NCBI RefSeq assembly: GCF_902459685.1
Contig: NZ_CABPSF010000003.1
Coordinates: forward strand, 1-64,000
Length of the DNA: 64,000 bases
DNA from: Pandoraea iniqua
Lineage (GTDB): Bacteria > Pseudomonadota > Gammaproteobacteria > Burkholderiales > Burkholderiaceae
Direction of reading: 5' to 3'
Positions 8,224 through 16,560 of this stretch are shown in pieces; positions within the stretch are counted from its first letter, which is position 1; every line of letters begins with the position of its first letter. The position numbers and the translations under genes were made by a program. The notes beneath the pieces were generated by a model. That model searched no databases and had not been told where the DNA came from. It worked only from the letters and a program-made list of their open reading frames with translations.

Positions 8224-11200
8224 TCAAGAAGCAATTTTTTTGCGACGCGCGAGTCGGGTGTGAATCCCGGCGAACACGAGCGGCACGAAGAACAGTGTCG
8301 AAACCGTGGCGAACATCAGACCGCCGATCACGGCGCGTCCCAGCGGCGCGTTTTGCTCGGCACCTTCGCCGAGACCCAGCGCCATCGGCACCATGCCGAT
8401 GATCATGGCGAGCGCCGTCATCAGCACCGGCCGAATACGGCCAGCCCCGGCCTCCAGCGCCGCCTTGAGCGGTGCCATGCCCGATTCCATGCGCTGCCGG
8501 GCGAAGGCGACCACGAGAATACTGTTGGCGGTGGCCACACCCATGGTCATGATGGCGCCCGTGAGGGCCGGCACCGACAGCCGTGTGCCGGTCAGGAACA
8601 GCATCCAGACAATGCCGGCGAGGGCGGCGGGCAGGGCGCTCACGATGATGAGCGGGTCGACCCACGACTGGAAATTCACCACGATCAGCAGGTAGACCAG
8701 CACGATGGCCATCGCCACGCCGACGCCTAGCCCCAGATACGAGCTTTGCATTGTGCTCACCTGACCGCGCACCACGATCTGGCTGCCGCGCGGCAGGTCC
8801 TGTCGGGCCTTGGCCACGAGTTTGTTGATGTCGCCCGCCACGCTGCCGAGGTCACGGCCTTCCACGCTCACGTACAAGTCGATCACCGGCCGGATGTTGT
8901 AGTGGCTGACCACCGCGAACTGCTCGGTCGGTACTACCTTCACGAAGTTGGCGAGCAACTGCGGCTGACCGTTATTGGCCGTGCCCGCCACGGGCGTGCG
9001 CAGCAGGTCGTCGATCGAGCTGACCCGGTATTGCGGGGCCTGCACCGACAGGCTGTACTCCACGCCGTTCTGACTGTTGAACCAGAAGCCCGGCGACGTT
9101 TGCGAGCTGCCCGAGAGCGAGATCAGCACGTTCTGCGCGACCGCGTTCGCGTTCAGGTTCAGTTGCTGAAGACGCGTGCGGTCCATGTCGAGGTGCAGCG
9201 TCGGCGCATTCACGCGTTGCTGGATATGGGTGTCCACCGTGCCCGGCACCTGCCGCACCTGCTTGAGCAGCTTCGTTGCGATGTCGAAGTTGGCCAGTTG
9301 CTGATTGCCGCTGATCTGGATGTCGATGGCGGCGGGCAGCCCGAAGTTGAGAATCTGCGTGACGATGTCGGCCGGCTGGAAGAAAAACTCCACGCCGGGG
9401 AAGCGTTGCGGCAGGATCGCGCGCAGCTTGTCGATATAGCCGGCGGTCGGCTTGTGGTCGGGGCTGAGGGCGATCTGAATTTCGCCGTCGAGCGTGCCGA
9501 TCGTGCCGGCATTGCTGTACGAGAGGTTGATACCGCTGTACGGCAGCCCGAGGTTGTCGAGAATCGTCTCGAGTTCCTTCGGGGGCACGACTTCGCGCAC
9601 CACCTTTTCCACCTCGTCGGCCAGTCGCGCCGTTTCTTCGATACGGGTGCCGGTCGGCGCGCGCATGTGCATGCGGATGTCGCCCGCGTCGACGCTCGGG
9701 AAGAAGTCGGCACCGAGCGCAAACACGAGCCCCATCGACAGCACGCAGAACGCGAGGAAGCTCAGCGCAAACATCCGGCGGCGGACCAGCAAGTTGGAGA
9801 GCACCACAATATAGGCGCCGCGCATGCGCTCGAAGCCGGCGTCGAACCGCAGATAGATGCGGCGGAACATGCCGGGCTTCGCGTTCGGGTCAGGGTGATG
9901 GGCGTGACCCATCAGCAGCATGGCCAGCGTGGGCACGAGCGTGCGCGAGAGTATGTACGACGCGAGCATCGCGAACACCACCGCTTCCGCCAGCGGCACG
10001 AACAGGTAACGCGCCACCCCGGTCAGGAAGAACATCGGCACGAACACGATACAGATACACAGCGTCGAGACCAGCGCCGGCACGGCAATTTCGCCCGCGC
10101 CCTCCAGAATCGCCTCGTGTAGTGGGGTACCCATGTGCAAGTGCCGCTCGATGTTCTCGATCGTCACGGTCGCATCGTCCACCAGAATACCGACCGCCAG
10201 CGCCAGCCCCCCGAGCGTCATGATGTTGATCGTCTGGCCGAGTGCATGCAGCGCGAGCAACGACGACAGGATCGACAGCGGAATGGAGATGGCGATGATG
10301 CAGGTACTGCGCCAGTTGCCGAGGAACAGCAGAATCATCGCGGCCGTGAGGGCTGCGGCGATCAGCGCTTCGTGAATCACCCCCTGCACGGCGGCCTTCA
10401 CGAACACCGACTGGTCGAACAGTGCCGAAATCTTCAGGTCGGAGGGCAGGGCGGCGCGGGCTTCCGGCAGCAGTGCCTTGAGCGAATCGACCACGGAGAG
10501 CGTCGAGGCATCCCCCGTCTTCATGATCGACATCAGCACGCCGCGCTGGCCGTTCTGACGCACGATATTGGTTTGCGGCGAGAAGCCCGTACGCACGTGG
10601 GCGACTTCGCGCAGATACGTCGTGGCACCGCCCACCGTGCGCACCGGAATATTGTTCAGGCCTTCGACCGTGGGCGGCGACCCGTTCATATCCACGTTGT
10701 ATTCGCGCGGGCCGATCTTCGCCGTACCGGTCGGCAGAATCAGGTTCTGCGCGTTCACCGCAGCGACCACGTCTTGCGCCGTCAGGCCTTTGGCGAGCAG
10801 CGCGCGCGAGTCGATGTCGACGGAAATCAGGCGCGTCTTGCCGCCATACGGATACGGCACGGCCGCGCCGGGGATCGTCACCAGTTGCGGGCGCAGGAAG
10901 TTGAGCGCCGTATCGTTGAGGGCGGGTTCCGACAGGCTCGGGCTCGACAGGCCGAGCTGCATCACCGGAATCGACGAGGCCGAGTAGCTGATCACCAACG
11001 GCGGCGTGGCCCCGGGCGGCATCTGCTTGACCTGCGCCTGCTCCACGGCCACCACCTGCGCGATGGCCGTCTGCACGTTAGCCGTCGGTTGCAGGAAGAT
11101 TTTGATGATGCCGATACCGGGCAGCGACTGCGACTCGATATGCTCGATGTTGTTGACCGTGGTCGTCAGGCCACGCTCGTTGCCGGAGATCATCCGGTCG

Positions 11201-11379
11201 GCAATGTCTTGGGCGGACAACCCGGTGTACGTCCAGATCACGCTGATGACCGGGATGTTGATTTCCGGCAGCACGTCCACGGGCGTGCGCATGAGCGTCA
11301 GCGGCGTGGCGAGCAGAATCATGATGGCCATCACGATGAACGTGTAAGGCCGTTTGAGCGCAACGTTAACAATCCACAT
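8224..11379 (-). CDS. RND efflux permease (HAE1/AcrB superfamily)
   Basis: Product of 1051 aa, typical of RND pumps (about 1030-1060). N-terminal cytoplasmic text 'MWIVNVALKRPYTFIVMAIMILLATPLTLMRTPVDVLPEINIPVI' leads into TM1; large periplasmic loops follow TM1 and TM7, and TM4 contains the proton-relay segment 'LGGLALAVGILVDDATVTIENIERHL' with the paired Asp residues. A C-terminal cluster 'TGAIMTMGVATANSILVVAFARQRME' marks TM10-11. It is the first gene of a five-gene operon with adaptor, NodT factor, regulator and sensor. The closest annotation style is acriflavin/multidrug HAE1 rather than metal CzcA, because the CzcA-type DFG..D motif is not evident. Substrate unknown. Confidence 0.92.
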   Translation of the reverse strand: MWIVNVALKRPYTFIVMAIMILLATPLTLMRTPVDVLPEINIPVISVIWTYTGLSAQDIADRMISGNERGLTTTVNNIEHIESQSLPGIGIIKIFLQPTANVQTAIAQVVAVEQAQVKQMPPGATPPLVISYSASSIPVMQLGLSSPSLSEPALNDTALNFLRPQLVTIPGAAVPYPYGGKTRLISVDIDSRALLAKGLTAQDVVAAVNAQNLILPTGTAKIGPREYNVDMNGSPPTVEGLNNIPVRTVGGATTYLREVAHVRTGFSPQTNIVRQNGQRGVLMSIMKTGDASTLSVVDSLKALLPEARAALPSDLKISALFDQSVFVKAAVQGVIHEALIAAALTAAMILLFLGNWRSTCIIAISIPLSILSSLLALHALGQTINIMTLGGLALAVGILVDDATVTIENIERHLHMGTPLHEAILEGAGEIAVPALVSTLCICIVFVPMFFLTGVARYLFVPLAEAVVFAMLASYILSRTLVPTLAMLLMGHAHHPDPNAKPGMFRRIYLRFDAGFERMRGAYIVVLSNLLVRRRMFALSFLAFCVLSMGLVFALGADFFPSVDAGDIRMHMRAPTGTRIEETARLADEVEKVVREVVPPKELETILDNLGLPYSGINLSYSNAGTIGTLDGEIQIALSPDHKPTAGYIDKLRAILPQRFPGVEFFFQPADIVTQILNFGLPAAIDIQISGNQQLANFDIATKLLKQVRQVPGTVDTHIQQRVNAPTLHLDMDRTRLQQLNLNANAVAQNVLISLSGSSQTSPGFWFNSQNGVEYSLSVQAPQYRVSSIDDLLRTPVAGTANNGQPQLLANFVKVVPTEQFAVVSHYNIRPVIDLYVSVEGRDLGSVAGDINKLVAKARQDLPRGSQIVVRGQVSTMQSSYLGLGVGVAMAIVLVYLLIVVNFQSWVDPLIIVSALPAALAGIVWMLFLTGTRLSVPALTGAIMTMGVATANSILVVAFARQRMESGMAPLKAALEAGAGRIRPVLMTALAMIIGMVPMALGLGEGAEQNAPLGRAVIGGLMFATVSTLFFVPLVFAGIHTRLARRKKIAS

Positions 11380-11793
11380 GGTTCAGACGCGCTCGGGCGC
11401 AGTCGCAGACGTACGATCAAGGGCCGGTCGACGGCTGTTAGCCGGTGGGCGTGCAGCGTCGGTCCGGGCTAGGGCCTTGTTGTCTGCCGGCGCGCACAGT
11501 GGCGCACCGGGCGAGGCCCCGGGACGACGCCATGGTAGTGGCGCACTGCCAACGCCAAAATGACGCCAAAATGGCGCAATTGCCATATTCCGGCGAACGA
11601 CCCGCCGAGGCCCGCCCGGCAAGGCTCTACGCGCGGTGCGTGCAAAGGGAGTGGCATATTACGGTGTGTTGCGTTATAAATCAGGCACACCAAAAGTCGC
11701 CGCCCGATAGCGTTCAGCGTGCCGTTTACCCGTCATGGCTGTCCCGATGCGGGTGCGACGCAGTCGAGAACCCCAGCCCCAAGCAGGAAAGCA
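11380..11793. promoter_or_regulatory. Divergent promoter region between RND operon and DyP-encapsulin operon
   Basis: These 414 bases hold no gene. They separate two divergent operons and carry a tandem 11-bp direct repeat at 11552-11573, directly followed by a short imperfect palindrome (ATGGC..GCCAT, 11571-11586). Around 11665-11690 an AT-rich stretch (gttgcgttataaatc) could serve as the -10 region for the peroxidase operon. I saw no OxyR- or SoxR-type consensus. Confidence 0.4.
11552..11573. repeat. Tandem 11-bp direct repeat (ACGCCAAAATG x2)
   Basis: Two perfect head-to-tail copies of ACGCCAAAATG lie in the divergent region between the efflux and peroxidase-encapsulin operons. An 11-bp period places both copies on the same DNA face, which is the geometry recognised by OmpR-type regulators. 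It may be the operator for the efflux operon's own regulator. This is inference from spacing only. Confidence 0.4.
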
Positions 11794-12912
11794 ATGACTG
11801 AACGTCCCCCTGAACCACAGCCGGTCTCCGGCACCGTCACCCGTAGTGCCATTTTTCTCGTCGCCACCGTTCGCGACGACGCCGCTGCGCACGCGGCCGT
11901 ACGCGCGTGGTGCGCGGATGCTGCCGCGTACGTGCGTGCCGTGGGCAAGCGCGTGCCGTCCGGCAATCTCTCGTGTGTCGTCGGTTTCAGCGACAACGCG
12001 TGGGACCGCCTGTTCGGCGACCCGGCCCCGGCCGAGCTGCATCCGTTCCGCGAGTTCGGTGCGGGCAAGCGGCATGCCCCGGCAACGCCCGGCGACTTGC
12101 TGCTGCACATTCGCGCCGACCAGATGGACCTCTGTTTCGATCTCGCAACGCTGATGCTCAACAAGCTCGGCGATGCGGTGACCGTGGTCGACGAGGTGCA
12201 TGGTTTCCGCTACTTCGACATGCGCAGCATGGTCGGTTTTGTCGACGGCACCGAGAACCCGACGGGGCAGGAAGCCATCGACTTCACCGTCATGGGCGAC
12301 GAAGATCCCGACTTTGCCGGCGGCAGCTACGTGCTGGTGCAGAAGTATCTGCACGACATGACCGGCTGGAATGCGCTGCCGGTGGAAGTGCAGGAGCGCA
12401 TCATCGGGCGCACCAAGCTCTCGGATGTCGAACTCGACGAAGACGTGAAGCCGAGCAATTCGCACAGCGCGCTGACCACGCTGGAAGAAAACGGCAAGGA
12501 AATCAAGATCCTGCGCGACAACATGCCGTTCGGCCGTCCCGGTTCTGCCGAGTTCGGTACGTTCTTCATCGGCTATGCGCGCTCGCCGGCGCCCATCGAG
12601 CAGATGCTGGAAAACATGTTTGTCGGCAAGCCGCCGGGCAACTACGACCGCCTGCTCGACTTCAGCACGGCGGTGACGGGCGGGCTGTTCTTCGTCCCGT
12701 CGGCCGCGTTGCTGGAAGAGCTGGCCGATCGCGAACCGGTGGCCGAAGCCACCGAGTCGCCCGTCGTCAAGACGCTGATCGACGCGCAGCCGCGCGAGTC
12801 GCGCAACACGGCTGTGGTCGACGCTACCGTTTCCTCTCTCACCAATGCGAGCACCGCCCCGGTGGCGGGTTCGCTGAATATCGGATCGCTCAAAGGAGTT
12901 TCTCAGGCATGA
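11794..12912 (+). CDS. Dyp-type peroxidase, encapsulin cargo
   Basis: Product of 372 aa; haem peroxidase of the DyP family, B-type (YfeX-like). The family signature GFVDGTENP contains catalytic Asp151; the proximal haem ligand is His224 in 'SNSHSALTT', and the distal Arg is Arg241 in 'ILRDNMPFG' (the 17-residue His-Arg spacing matches YfeX). After the core (about 1-315) a flexible extension ends in SLNIGSLKG (about 360-368), which matches the encapsulin cargo-loading peptide consensus. The start is set by AGGAAAG just before the ATG at 11794; the longer open frame from 11719 has no ribosome site. Its stop overlaps the encapsulin start (ATGA). It likely consumes H2O2 inside the shell. Confidence 0.96.
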   Translation: MTERPPEPQPVSGTVTRSAIFLVATVRDDAAAHAAVRAWCADAAAYVRAVGKRVPSGNLSCVVGFSDNAWDRLFGDPAPAELHPFREFGAGKRHAPATPGDLLLHIRADQMDLCFDLATLMLNKLGDAVTVVDEVHGFRYFDMRSMVGFVDGTENPTGQEAIDFTVMGDEDPDFAGGSYVLVQKYLHDMTGWNALPVEVQERIIGRTKLSDVELDEDVKPSNSHSALTTLEENGKEIKILRDNMPFGRPGSAEFGTFFIGYARSPAPIEQMLENMFVGKPPGNYDRLLDFSTAVTGGLFFVPSAALLEELADREPVAEATESPVVKTLIDAQPRESRNTAVVDATVSSLTNASTAPVAGSLNIGSLKGVSQA

Positions 12913-13736
12913 ATAACCTGCATCGCGAACTGGCCCCCATTTCGAACGCCGCATGGGAGCAGATCGAAGAAGAAGTGGCGCGTACGTTCAAGCGCACCGT
13001 CGCGGCGCGCCGCGTGGTCGACGTCAAGGGGCCGGGCGGTCTGGCGCTGGCCGGCGTAGGCACGGGCCATCAGAAGTCGATCGCATCACCGCTCAAGGGT
13101 GTGGATGCGCGTCAACGTACCGTGTTGCCGCTGGTGGTGTTGCGCGTACCGTTCGAGCTCTCGCGTGAAGCGATCGACGACGTCGAGCGCGGCGCCAACG
13201 ACTCGGACTGGCAGCCGGCCAAGGACGCCGCTATCAAGCTGGCGTACGCCGAAGACCGCGCGATTTTCGACGGCTACAAGGCTGCCCAGATCACGGGCGT
13301 GCGCGAAGGCACGTCGAACCCGGTGCTGCCGTTGCCGAAGAGCATCGCCGACTACCCGACCGTCATCGCCAAGGCGCTGGAGCAACTGCGCCTCGAAGGT
13401 GTCGATGGTCCGTACAGCGTGTTGCTGGGCGCGGATGCCTACACGGCCGTGGCCGAAGCCAACGATCAGGGTTATCCGATTCTCGAGCACATCGGTCATA
13501 TCGTGAGCGGCGAGATCATCTGGGCCCCGGCGATCGACGGCGGCGCCATCGTGTCGACGCGCGGCGGCGACTACGAGATGCACATCGGTCAGGACGTGTC
13601 GATCGGCTATCTCGACCACACCGCCGAGACGGTCCGTCTGTATCTGGAAGAGACGTTCACGTTCCTGATGCTGACGGCCGAAGCCAGCGTGTCGGTCGCG
13701 CCGGGTGCGCCGGCGAAGACGGCGAAGGCCAAGTAA
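12909..13736 (+). CDS. Family 1 encapsulin nanocompartment shell protein
   Basis: Product of 275 aa with the HK97-like fold of encapsulins (Linocin_M18 family; usual length about 265-275). The N-terminus 'NNLHRELAPISNAAWEQIEEEVARTFKRTVAARRVVDV' is the conserved N-arm that forms the cargo-binding pocket. The typical 'VLPLVVLRVPFELSREAIDDVERGANDSDW' E-loop region and 'EDRAIFDGY', 'GPYSVLLGADAYT', 'DYEMHIGQDVSIGYLDH' segments follow. A Lys/Ala-rich tail extends past the conserved core. The ATG at 12909 overlaps the peroxidase stop and has GGAG 10 bases upstream. Together with the adjacent DyP gene it should form a protein cage containing peroxidase. Confidence 0.96.
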   Translation: MNNLHRELAPISNAAWEQIEEEVARTFKRTVAARRVVDVKGPGGLALAGVGTGHQKSIASPLKGVDARQRTVLPLVVLRVPFELSREAIDDVERGANDSDWQPAKDAAIKLAYAEDRAIFDGYKAAQITGVREGTSNPVLPLPKSIADYPTVIAKALEQLRLEGVDGPYSVLLGADAYTAVAEANDQGYPILEHIGHIVSGEIIWAPAIDGGAIVSTRGGDYEMHIGQDVSIGYLDHTAETVRLYLEETFTFLMLTAEASVSVAPGAPAKTAKAK

Positions 13737-13769
13737 GGCGAAGTAGGGCGAAGTAGGGCGAATGAGGCG
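13731..13769. repeat. 10-bp tandem repeat (AAGTAGGGCG)
   Basis: Almost four copies of AAGTAGGGCG run head to tail, starting inside the last codons of the encapsulin gene and spanning its TAA stop. The first and last copies carry substitutions. Slippage here could alter the tail sequence after the stop but not the conserved shell domain. No function is evident. Confidence 0.6.
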
Positions 13770-13778
13770 TTGCAGCGC

Positions 13779-13806
13779 AGGAGGCACGGTTTTTACTGTG
13801 CCTCCT
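13779..13806. terminator. Inverted repeat between convergent encapsulin and orphan-protein genes
   Basis: Arms AGGAGGCAC and GTGCCTCCT (9 bp, perfect) flank a 10-base loop. The TAA stop of the minus-strand 851-residue protein lies inside the loop and the arm belongs to its last codons. Position between two convergent genes suggests a bidirectional transcription stop, but neither side has a strong T tract, so termination is a guess. Confidence 0.45.
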
Positions 13807-16348
13807 CCAGCGCCTTCGCCAGTTCTGTTTCGAAGCCCAGATTGTGCGACGCCTGCATCTGAATGAAATACCGGATCAGTTCCACCGGTATGGAATAGGA
13901 ACCGAGCGCAGGCGCGACCGTACCCGTCTTGTTGAGTTCGAGAATCAGGCCCAGCGTGAACCGGTCCATGCCGAACTGGAAGTGTTTTGAAAGACTGGCG
14001 TACAGGAAGATCGACGGTGTCGCCGCGTGCCGCGAAAGAATGCCCGGGAGCTCGGACGGCTTGACGTTGGTGATGTCGATGATGGCACACAGATCGTCCG
14101 CGCCATGCGACGGGACGGCCCGATACGTGGTGAGCTCCGCCTGATGCGTGAAGTTGTAGGCAGGGTCGTAGTGCAAGGTATTCTTCTGCGAAGCCGACTT
14201 CGTCACTTTGCTGTTCAGCACGTCACGCGGGAATTCGAAATAGGCGGGCCCTAGCCTGAACGTGGACTTCTTGCGCAGGTTCATGGCCACCATCCCGGCC
14301 TGCATGCCGCTATGGGTAAGCGCCGCCCCCGTCACGTGGTGCCCGGATGCCAGCGCCCCCGCGCTATAGCCTTGCTTCACTACGCTCATGAACTCGTCGG
14401 TACTCGGCGCCCAGGTTTGTAACTCGACCAGTTGGAGCCCGAATTCATTGAGATTCTCAATGACCTGCGTAATCTCGAGAAACAGATCGGCCTTATCCAT
14501 GCCGAGATAAGTGTCGTAGCGGCGCATGCGCAAGAGCCACTGCCCCTTGGTCAGATTGGTAATCAGCCGCTGCTGGACGAAATCCAGTGTCTTGCCCGGT
14601 TGGAATCCGCCTTTGCGGCAAACGCTACGGATGTAACTCATCGCCCGGATCAACGTGGAATAGAGCGTCGCATTGGGCGCGTGGCCCGACGCAACGGCTG
14701 CCGACGGATGCCTGCGCGGCGCTTCAATCTCGATCGCGGCGTCTTCGTCCTCTTCGTCGTCTCTTTCGCTGCGCTCCACCCAAGCGTCGTACCGCTTGAG
14801 CACTTCTTTCACCTTGGCGATGAAGTACGGTGCATCGAGCTGCCCCGGCCACAAGCGGATGGACCGCTCCAGATCGGAAATCGCCGGATAGAGAAATCCG
14901 AAGCTGTTGCGCTGATACATCTTGACCTTCGAGCCCGCATTGAACTCGGTCATGATGAATTGCATGTGCGGCAGGATGTCGGATTTGGTCGGTGACTTCT
15001 TGCCCTTGATCACCGGTTCGATGATGGGACACGGATACGTCAGGTAGCCGCTTTGCTCGTCGGCGACCACAATGCGAAAGTGCGTACTGCGCACGCCAGC
15101 CAGTCCCTGCACGATGGCGCGGCAATGTTCGAGAATCGTGGCCCCGTAGGTTTGCGAGAATTCACCTTCAGCGTCGACGTTGCTCGCGGCATCGAGATAG
15201 GCCGCGGTTCGTCCCGGATCACGGGTGTCGAAATAACGGCTCGACGTGGCTTTCGATTTCGCAAGCTTTTCGCTGCGAATCGGTTTGCCCGCAGCGCTCA
15301 GCAACTTTTCCTTGGCATAGGAATTGACCTCCGAGCCATAGCCGGAATGCTGGTACCGTCCCGTACCGCTATGGGCATACATGACACCCGGCGTGATGAT
15401 CTCGGTGTTCTCATCGTCGAACGTCAGCGAGTCGTCGAGTTCTTTGTAAAAGTCGTAGATGGATTTGACGAACACGTACTGCTTTTGCTTTTTCGCCCCG
15501 GGCGTCGTGAAGTAGAGGCTTTGGCGATTCTCACCCGTACGGAAGTAATCCATGCTGCTTGCGGCCGGATACACCTCCTTGCCCTGATGGTGGTCGTTAT
15601 CGTCGGCTTCGGCCATCGGGGCCGTATGCGTGAACATCAGCAGGGGGTAAGCGCCCGTGGCGGTCCGTTCCTTCTGGCGCTTCGTGATGGCGGTCGACGA
15701 TTTGTCCTCGCGTCTGCCAAGCCGATCCGTCCAGCCTGTGAGCCGCTCAGCCAATTTGGGCGTCTGTTGATGCGCGCCCCGAATCTGGGGCGACTTGATC
15801 GCTGCCTCCTCGACCATGGTCATCAACTCGGCTGCCGTGTGGTTTGCGCCGTCGTTAAAGGCATCGAGCAGCAGCCTGTCGATGATGGGCTTCGTGGTGC
15901 CCGTCAGGGCATCGCCGACGACGGCTTCGAAGCGTCGGGTGAGCTCTGGGGAGCCGGCGGTGAGCTTGCGGAATGCCGCCTGAATGTATTTCGTCCCCAT
16001 GGCGGCCAGTGCGCGGATCTGCTGGACATTGTCGCCACTGACCCCGGTCGGATCCCATTGCGCCTGAACCACGCCTGCGGAGGCGCGAGGCCCATCGGCC
16101 GTGCCGATCGTCGCGTCGATCCGTTGCCGCTGCATCTGCATGCGCGGACTGTTTTGAATGACTTGGGAGAGTTGCTGCTGTGACGAGCCGGCGACGTGGT
16201 TCCCGGCCAACTGATCGATGCGACGTTGTACGGCAGCCGTCGGCCTGTTGTCGGTGATCTCGGCGATCTCAGCAGCCTGATCCGACGCCTTGCGTTGCTC
16301 GGGGGTGTCGGTGGGTGTCTGGCGTGCCGCCTGGTCCTGCGTCTGCAT
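13793..16348 (-). CDS. Orphan large protein with effector-like N-terminus and possible PLP-dependent C-terminal domain
   Basis: Product of 851 aa from ATG 16348 (AAGGA eight bases upstream); a longer frame to 16408 lacks a ribosome site. No signal peptide or TM segment. Residues 28-50 carry 'EITDNRPTAAVQRRIDQLAG', resembling the 'DNRPxAxxQRxLQ' N-terminus I associate with large polymorphic or contractile-injection-system-linked proteins (recollection, unverified). Residues about 490-520 hold an acidic linker (SERDDEEDEDAAIEIEAP). In the C-terminal third, Ser680-Gly-Met, Asp758 in 'IIDITN' and Lys788 in 'YASLSKHFQFG' have the order and spacing of phosphate loop, pyridine Asp and Schiff-base Lys of fold-type I PLP enzymes. 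There is no injection-system gene in the window. Function unknown. Confidence 0.75.
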   Translation of the reverse strand: MQTQDQAARQTPTDTPEQRKASDQAAEIAEITDNRPTAAVQRRIDQLAGNHVAGSSQQQLSQVIQNSPRMQMQRQRIDATIGTADGPRASAGVVQAQWDPTGVSGDNVQQIRALAAMGTKYIQAAFRKLTAGSPELTRRFEAVVGDALTGTTKPIIDRLLLDAFNDGANHTAAELMTMVEEAAIKSPQIRGAHQQTPKLAERLTGWTDRLGRREDKSSTAITKRQKERTATGAYPLLMFTHTAPMAEADDNDHHQGKEVYPAASSMDYFRTGENRQSLYFTTPGAKKQKQYVFVKSIYDFYKELDDSLTFDDENTEIITPGVMYAHSGTGRYQHSGYGSEVNSYAKEKLLSAAGKPIRSEKLAKSKATSSRYFDTRDPGRTAAYLDAASNVDAEGEFSQTYGATILEHCRAIVQGLAGVRSTHFRIVVADEQSGYLTYPCPIIEPVIKGKKSPTKSDILPHMQFIMTEFNAGSKVKMYQRNSFGFLYPAISDLERSIRLWPGQLDAPYFIAKVKEVLKRYDAWVERSERDDEEDEDAAIEIEAPRRHPSAAVASGHAPNATLYSTLIRAMSYIRSVCRKGGFQPGKTLDFVQQRLITNLTKGQWLLRMRRYDTYLGMDKADLFLEITQVIENLNEFGLQLVELQTWAPSTDEFMSVVKQGYSAGALASGHHVTGAALTHSGMQAGMVAMNLRKKSTFRLGPAYFEFPRDVLNSKVTKSASQKNTLHYDPAYNFTHQAELTTYRAVPSHGADDLCAIIDITNVKPSELPGILSRHAATPSIFLYASLSKHFQFGMDRFTLGLILELNKTGTVAPALGSYSIPVELIRYFIQMQASHNLGFETELAKALEEAQ

Positions 16349-16560
16349 GTTGAAACGTCCTTGTTCACATGGCGACGGAAGACCCTCGCCAACAACAACG
16401 ATCGACAAACTGCGGGATAACTACGGGGGGCACGGAGAAGGATCGTGCGACGCCAAGTGTACGCGATTTGAGTTCTTCGCGGCCAGACGGTGCCAGCGGG
16501 CGGCTTCAATTAGGCTTTAAGTCGCCGCGCTGGCACGAGAACAACGGAAACGGGAACGGG

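Noticed and set aside
11907-12908. 609-residue plus-strand frame running into the encapsulin
   Set aside because: The first 334 residues are an out-of-frame shadow of the peroxidase gene; the real encapsulin start is at 12909.
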